64,000 bases of DNA, from contig NC_092576.1 of assembly GCF_037975245.1 (NCBI RefSeq), forward strand, positions 21,143,611 through 21,207,610. The letters run 5' to 3'. The position numbers were made by a program, and so were the translations under genes. The notes beneath the pieces were generated by a model. It was not told the DNA's origin and ran no database searches. It worked only from the letters and a program-made list of their open reading frames with translations. Of this stretch, positions 57,164 to 64,000 are shown piece after piece; the stretch's first letter is position 1; each line of letters opens with the position of its first letter. The DNA comes from Apostichopus japonicus (lineage: Eukaryota > Echinodermata > Holothuroidea > Aspidochirotida > Stichopodidae).

Positions 57164-58989
57164 TTCATCGGTACTGCACATTCGATTGATCGGTACCGCA
57201 CATTCGATTGATCGGTACCGCACATTCGATTGATCGGTACCGCACATTCGATTGATCGGTACTGCACATTCGATTGATCGGTACTGCACATTCGATTGAT
57301 CGGTACCGCACATTCGATTGATCGGTACTGCACATTCGATTGATCGGTACCGCACATTCGATTGATCGGTACCGAACATTCGATTGATCGGTACCGCACA
57401 TTCGATTGATCGGTACCGCACATTCGATTGATCGGTACGGAACATTCGATTGATCGGTACCGCACATTCGATTGATCCGTACCGCACATTCGATTGATCG
57501 GTACCGCACATTAGATTGATCGGTACCGCACATTCGATTGATCGGTACCGCACATTCGATTGATCGGTACCGCACATTCTATTAATAGGTACCGCACATT
57601 CGATTGATCGGTACGGAACATTCGATTGATCGGTACCGCACATTCGATTGATCGGAACGGAACATTCGATTGATCGGTACCGCACATTCGATTGATCGGT
57701 ACCGCATATTCGATTGATCGGAACGGAACATTCGATTGATCGGTACCGCACATTCGATTGATCGGTACCGCACATTCGATTGATCGGTACCGCACATTCG
57801 ATTGATCGGTACCGCATATTCGATTGATCGGTACCGCACATTCGATTGATCGGTACCGCACATTCGATTGATCGGCACCGCACATTCGATTGATCGGTAC
57901 CGAACATTCGATTGATCGGTACCGCACATTCGATTGATCGGTACCGCACATTCGATTGATCGGTACCGCACATTCGATTGATCGGTACGGAACATTCGAT
58001 TGATCGGTACCGCACATTCGATTGATCCGTACCGCACATTCGATTGATCGGTACCGCACATTAGATTGATCGGTACCGCACATTCGATTGATCGGTACCG
58101 CACATTCGATTGATCGGTACCGCACATTCGATTGATCGGTACCGCATATTCGATTGATCGGTACCGCACATTCGATTGATCGGTACCGCACATTCGATTG
58201 ATCGGTACCGCACATTCGATTGATCGGTACCGAACATTCGATTGATCGGTACCGCACATTCGATTGATCGGTAACGCACATTCGATTGATCGGTACGGAA
58301 CATTCGTTTGATCGGTACCGCACATTCGATTGATCGGTACCGCACATTCGATTGATCGGTACTGCACATTCGATTGATCGGTACCGCACATTCGATTGAT
58401 CGGTACCGAACATTCGATTGATCGGTACCGCACATTCGATTGATCGGTACCGCACATTCGATTGATCGGTACCGCACATTCGATTGATCGGTACGGAACA
58501 TTCGATTGATCGGTACCGCACATTCGATTGATCCGTACCGCACATTCGATTGATCGGTACCGCACATTCGATTGATCGGTACGGAACATTCGATTGATCG
58601 GTACCGCACATTCGATTGATCCGTACCGCACATTCGATTGATCGGTACCGCACATTAGATTGATCGGTACCGCACATTCGATTGATCCGTACCGCACATT
58701 CGATTGATCGGTACCGCACATTCGATTGATCGGAACGGAACATTCGATTGATCGGTACCGCACATTCGATTGATCGGTACCGCACATTCGATTGATCGGT
58801 CACGCACATTCGATTGATCGGTACGGAACATTCGTTTGATCGGTACCGCACATTCGATTGATCGGTACGGAACATTCGATTGATCGGTAAGGAACATTCG
58901 ATTGATCGGTACTGCACATTCGATTGATCGGTACCGCACATTCGATTGATCGGTACCGCACATTCGATTGATCGGTACCGCACATTCGA

Positions 58990-60551
58990 TTGATCGGTAA
59001 CGCACATTCGATTGATCGGTACGGAACATTCGTTTGATCGGTACCGCACATTCGATTGATCGGTACCGCACATTCGATTGATCGGTACTGCACATTCGAT
59101 TGATCGGTACTGCACATTCGATTGATCGGTACCGAACATTCGATTGATCGGTACCGCACATTCGATTGATCGGTACCGCACATTCGATTGATCGGAACGG
59201 AACATTCGATTGATCGGTACCGCACATTCGATTGATCGGTACCGCACATTCGATTGATCGGTACCGCACATTCGATTGATCGGTACCGCACATTCGATTG
59301 ATCGGTATAGCACATTCGATTGATCGGTACCGCACATTCGATTGATCGGTACCGCACATTCGATTGATCGGTCACGCACATTCGCTTGATCGGTACGGAA
59401 CATTCGTTTGATCGGTACCGCACATTCGATTGATCGGTACGGAACATTCGATTGATCGGTACGGAACATTCGATTGATCGGTACTGCACATTCGATTGAT
59501 CGGTACCGCACATTCGATTGATCGGAACCGCACATTCGATTGATCGGTATCTCACATTCGATTGATCGATACGGAACATTCGATTGATCGGTACCGCACA
59601 TTCGATTGATCGGTACGGAACATTCGATTGATCGGTACCGCACATTCGATTGATCCGTACCGCACATTCGATTGAGCGGTACCGCACATTCGATTGATCG
59701 GTCACGCACATTCGATTGATCGGTACGGAACATTCGTTTGATCGGTACCGCACATTCGATTGATCGCTACGGAACATTCGATTGATCGGTAAAGAACATT
59801 CGATTGATCGGTATCGCACATTTGATTGATCGGTACCGCACATTCGATTGATCGGTTTCGCACATTCGATTGATCGGTACCGCACATTCGATTGATCCGT
59901 ACCGCACATTCGATTGATCGGTACCGCACATTCGATTGATCGGAACGGAACATTCGATTGATCGGTACCGCACATTCGATTGATCGGTACCGCACATTCG
60001 ATTGATCGGTACCGCACATTCGATTGATCGGTACCGCACATTCGATTGATCGGTACTGCACATTCGATTGATCGGTACCGCACATTCGATTGATCGGTAC
60101 CGCACATTCGATTGATCGGTACCGAACATTCGATTGATCGGTACCGCACATTCGATTGATCGGTACCGCACATTCTATTAATAGGTACCGCACATTCGAT
60201 TGATCGGTACGGAACATTCGATTGATCGGTACCGCACATTCGATTGATCGGTACCGCACATTCGATTGATCGGTACCGCACATTCGATTGATCCGTACCG
60301 CACATTCGATTGATCGGTACCGCACATTCGATTGATCGGAACGGAACATTCGATTGATCGGTACCGCACATTCGATTGATCGGTACCGCACATTCGATTG
60401 ATCGGTCACGCACATTCGATTGATCGGTACGGAACATTCGTTTGATCGGTACCGCACATTCGATTCATCGGTACGGAACATTCGATTGATCGGTAAGGAA
60501 CATTCGATTGATCGGTACTGCACATTCGATTGATCGGTACCGCACATTCGA
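58990..60551 (+). repeat. 1,562-bp (71-unit) tandem duplication, copy 1
   Basis: This is repeated at 60,552-62,113 with a constant 1,562-bp offset. Landmarks are GCTTGATCGG (59,382 and 60,944), GGTATCTCAC (near 59,548 and 61,110), GGTAAAGAAC (near 59,790 and 61,352) and ATTCTATTAATAGG (60,177 and 61,739). It contains module copy 3 (about 59,702-60,420). Confidence 0.86.
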
Positions 60552-62113
60552 TTGATCGGTACCGCACATTCGATTGATCGGTACCGCACATTCGATTGAT
60601 CGGTACCGCACATTCGATTGATCGGTACCGCACATTCGATTGATCGGTACTGCACATTCGATTGATCGGTACTGCACATTCGATTGATCGGTACCGAACA
60701 TTCGATTGATCGGTACCGCACATTCGATTGATCGGTACCGCACATTCGATTGATCGGAACGGAACATTCGATTGATCGGTACCGCACATTCGATTGATCG
60801 GTACCGCACATTCGATTGATCGGTACCGCACATTCGATTGATCGGTACCGCACATTCGATTGATCGGTATAGCACATTCGATTGATCGGTACCGCACATT
60901 CGATTGATCGGTACCGCACATTCGATTGATCGGTCACGCACATTCGCTTGATCGGTACGGAACATTCGTTTGATCGGTACCGCACATTCGATTGATCGGT
61001 ACGGAACATTCGATTGATCGGTACGGAACATTCGATTGATCGGTACTGCACATTCGATTGATCGGTACCGCACATTCGATTGATCGGAACCGCACATTCG
61101 ATTGATCGGTATCTCACATTCGATTGATCGATACGGAACATTCGATTGATCGGTACCGCACATTCGATTGATCGGTACGGAACATTCGATTGATCGGTAC
61201 CGCACATTCGATTGATCCGTACCGCACATTCGATTGAGCGGTACCGCACATTCGATTGATCGGTCACGCACATTCGATTGATCGGTACGGAACATTCGTT
61301 TGATCGGTACCGCACATTCGATTGATCGCTACGGAACATTCGATTGATCGGTAAAGAACATTCGATTGATCGGTATCGCACATTTGATTGATCGGTACCG
61401 CACATTCGATTGATCGGTTTCGCACATTCGATTGATCGGTACCGCACATTCGATTGATCCGTACCGCACATTCGATTGATCGGTACCGCACATTCGATTG
61501 ATCGGAACGGAACATTCGATTGATCGGTACCGCACATTCGATTGATCGGTACCGCACATTCGATTGATCGGTACCGCACATTCGATTGATCGGTACCGCA
61601 CATTCGATTGATCGGTACTGCACATTCGATTGATCGGTACCGCACATTCGATTGATCGGTACCGCACATTCGATTGATCGGTACCGAACATTCGATTGAT
61701 CGGTACCGCACATTCGATTGATCGGTACCGCACATTCTATTAATAGGTACCGCACATTCGATTGATCGGTACGGAACATTCGATTGATCGGTACCGCACA
61801 TTCGATTGATCGGTACCGCACATTCGATTGATCGGTACCGCACATTCGATTGATCCGTACCGCACATTCGATTGATCGGTACCGCACATTCGATTGATCG
61901 GAACGGAACATTCGATTGATCGGTACCGCACATTCGATTGATCGGTACCGCACATTCGATTGATCGGTCACGCACATTCGATTGATCGGTACGGAACATT
62001 CGTTTGATCGGTACCGCACATTCGATTCATCGGTACGGAACATTCGATTGATCGGTAAGGAACATTCGATTGATCGGTACTGCACATTCGATTGATCGGT
62101 ACCGCACATTCGA
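60552..62113 (+). repeat. 1,562-bp tandem duplication, copy 2
   Basis: This is the second copy of 58,990-60,551 and contains module copy 4 (about 61,264-61,980). The two copies look almost identical where I compared them, which makes this one of the youngest-looking duplications in the window. Confidence 0.85.
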
Positions 62114-64000
62114 TTGATCGGTACCGCACATTCGATTGATCGGTACCGCACATTCGATTGATCGGTACTGCACATTCGATTGATCGGTACGGAACATTCG
62201 ATTGATCGGTACCGCACATTCGATTGATCGGTACTGCACATTCGATTGATCGGTACCGCACATTCGTTTGATCGGTACCGCACATTCGATTGATCGGTAC
62301 TGCACATTCGATTGATCGGTACCGCACATTCGATTGATCGGTACCGCACATTCGATTGATCGGTACCGCACATTCGATTGATCCGTACCGCACATTCGAT
62401 TGATCGGTACCGCACATTCGATTGATCGGTACCGCACATTCGATTGATCGGTACCGCACATTCGATTGATCCGTACCGCACATTCGATTGATCGGTACCG
62501 CACATTCGATTGATCGGTACGGAACATTCGTTTGATCGGTACCGCACATTCGTTTGATCAGTACCGCACATTCGATTGATCGGTACGGAACATTTGATTG
62601 ATCTGTAAGGAACATTCGATTGATCGGTACTGCACATTCGATTGATCGGTATCGCACATTCGATTGATCGGTACCGCACATTCGATTGATCGGTACCGCA
62701 CATTCGATTGATCGGTACCGCACATTCGATTGATCTCTACCGCACATTCGATTGATCGGTACCGCACATTCGATTGATCGGTACCGCACATTCGATTGAT
62801 CGGTACGGAACATTCGATTGATCGGTACGGAACATTCGATTGATCGGTACCGCACATTCGATTGATCGGTACCGCACATTCGATTGATCGGTACGGAACA
62901 TTCGTTTGATCGGTACCGCACATTCGATTGATCGGTACCGCACATTCGATTGATCGTTACCGCACATTCGATTGATCGGTACCGCACATTCGCTTGATCG
63001 GTACGGAACATTCGTTTGATCGGTACCGCACATTCGATTGATCGGTACGGAACATTCGATTGATCGGTACGGAACATTCGATTGATCGGTACTGCACATT
63101 CGATTGATCGGTACTGCACATTCGATTGATCCGTACCGCACATTCGATTGATCGGTACCGCACATTCGATTGATCGGAACGGAACATTCGATTGATCGGT
63201 ACCGCACATTCGATTGATCCGTACCGCACATTCGATTGATCGGTCACGCACATTCGATTGATCGGTACGGAACATTCGTTTGATCGGTACCGCACATTCG
63301 ATTGATCGGTACGGAACATTCGATTGATCGGTAAGGAACATTCGATTGATCGGTACTGCACATTCGATTGATCGGTACCGCACATTCGATTGATCGGTAC
63401 CGCACATTCGATTGATCGGTACCGCACATTCGATTGATCGGTACGGAACATTCGATTGATCGGTACCGCACATTCGATTGATCGGTACGGAACATTCGAT
63501 TGATCGGTACCGCACATTAGATTGATCGGTACCGCACATTCGATTGATCGGTACCGCACATTCGATTGATCGGTACCGCACATTCGATTGATCGGTCACG
63601 CACATTCGATTGATCGGTACGGAACATTCGTTTGATCGGTACCGCACATTCGATTGATCGGTACGGAACATTCGATTGATCGGTAAGGAACATTCGATTG
63701 ATCGGTACTGCACATTCGATTGATCGGTACCGCACATTCGATTGATCGGTACCGCACATTCGATTGATCGGTACCGCACATTCGATTGATCGGTAACGCA
63801 CATTCGATTGATCGGTACGGAACATTCGTTTGATCGGTACCGCACATTCGATTGATCGGTACCGCACATTCGATTGATCGGTACCGCACATTCGATTGAT
63901 CGGTACCGCACATTCGATTGATCGGTACCGAACATTCGATTGATCGGTACCGCACATTCGATTGATCGGTACCGCACATTCGATTGATCGGTACCGCACA
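62114..64000 (+). repeat. Right-edge array segment
   Basis: This is ordinary units with local repetition. TCACGCAC units at 63,244 and 63,596, 352 bp (16 units) apart, are each followed by the same series of TACGGAAC, GTTTGATC, TACGGAAC, TAAGGAAC and TACTGCAC units. The unusual GATCTCTACC unit near 62,732 is a singleton. The window ends 19 bases into a unit, so the array continues to the right. Confidence 0.8.

Larger units (their letters stand above)
1..64000 (+). repeat. 22-bp satellite DNA array filling the window
   Basis: Every stretch reads as tandem copies of a 22-bp unit: GATTGATCGG, then TACCGC, then ACATTC. Unit lengths account for all bases: 2,884 units of 22 bp, 19 of 21 bp, 6 of 20 bp, 1 of 14 bp and a 19-base partial unit at the right edge. 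The commonest central variants of TACCGC plus the next two bases (TACCGCAC) are TACGGAAC, TAAGGAAC, AACGGAAC, TACTGCAC, TCACGCAC and TACCGAAC. Outside the centre, GATCCG for GATCGG and GTTTGATC for GATTGATC are common. The consensus unit is 50% G+C and contains three CpGs and one each of GATC, GGTACC and TCGA. No base lies outside the array, so no stretch needs a separate non-coding annotation. A centromeric or heterochromatic role is inferred from the architecture only. Confidence 0.98.

Noticed and set aside
1-64000. CRISPR array (short direct repeats)
   Set aside because: The repeats are directly adjacent with no unique spacers, and the 'variable' part is a handful of recurrent hexamers. 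No cas-like gene or leader is present.
1-64000. Telomeric repeat or VNTR within a gene
   Set aside because: The unit is not a G-rich telomere motif, and no flanking gene sequence is visible on either side within 64 kb.
1-64000. Bacterial iteron-type origin or Dam-site cluster, suggested by GATC in each 22-bp unit
   Set aside because: Iteron origins have a few to some dozens of repeats next to a rep gene. Here there are about 2,910 units and no gene, DnaA-box cluster or AT-rich unwinding region. GATC is simply part of the unit.
1-64000. Purely computational or assembly-looped artefact
   Set aside because: Copies differ by substitutions, one-unit gains and losses, and nested short-unit classes with a consistent order of events. 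A looped assembly would give exact copies. Collapse or mis-joins at individual block borders cannot be excluded without reads.

Overview
The whole 64,000-base window is one uninterrupted satellite array of a 22-bp unit. The unit reads GATTGATCGG, then TACCGC, then ACATTC, repeated head to tail on the + strand. It begins in register at base 1 and runs off the right edge in mid-unit. Hand bookkeeping closes exactly: 2,910 units, of which 2,884 are 22 bp, 19 are 21 bp, 6 are 20 bp and 1 is 14 bp, plus a 19-base partial unit, give 64,000. I found no unique sequence, credible protein gene, RNA gene, mobile element, CRISPR array or promoter. Neither end of the array is in the window.

Organism: the sequence does not name one. 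A homogeneous, gene-free satellite longer than 64 kb with nested higher-order repeats (HORs) is typical of eukaryotic heterochromatin (centromeric, pericentromeric or subtelomeric). That is an inference from architecture. I do not recognise the unit as a named satellite.

Layout, using shared rare variant units as markers. Zone I (1 to about 12 kb): two copies of a roughly 4.9-kb block about 7.15 kb apart, with a 1,451-bp (66-unit) tandem duplication between them. Zone II (about 9.6 to 23 kb): a roughly 3.4-kb repeat whose second copy has lost 16 units, followed by a 4.5-kb tandem duplication. Zone III (about 23 to 40.5 kb): a 3.1-kb HOR made of alternating 1,669-bp and 1,430/1,452-bp sub-blocks, a displaced copy of zone II/III sequence 11,668 bp away, and 1,516-bp and 726-bp duplications. 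Zone III also carries a private six-unit cassette ending in a 21-bp unit. Zone IV (about 40.5 to 64 kb): a different set of variants, with 1,232-, 1,012- and 1,562-bp tandem duplications and a roughly 0.7-kb module present four times.

Variation is concentrated in the central TACCGC hexamer, while the flanking ACATTC-GATTGATCGG block is nearly constant. The - strand of the unit has no stop codon in any frame, and 22 is not a multiple of 3. Very long - strand open frames (up to 5,204 codons, 25,540-41,154) therefore appear in all three overlapping frames. I treat these as a by-product of repetition, not as genes. The interest of the window lies in how the array evolved and in whether the conserved block is a protein-binding site.
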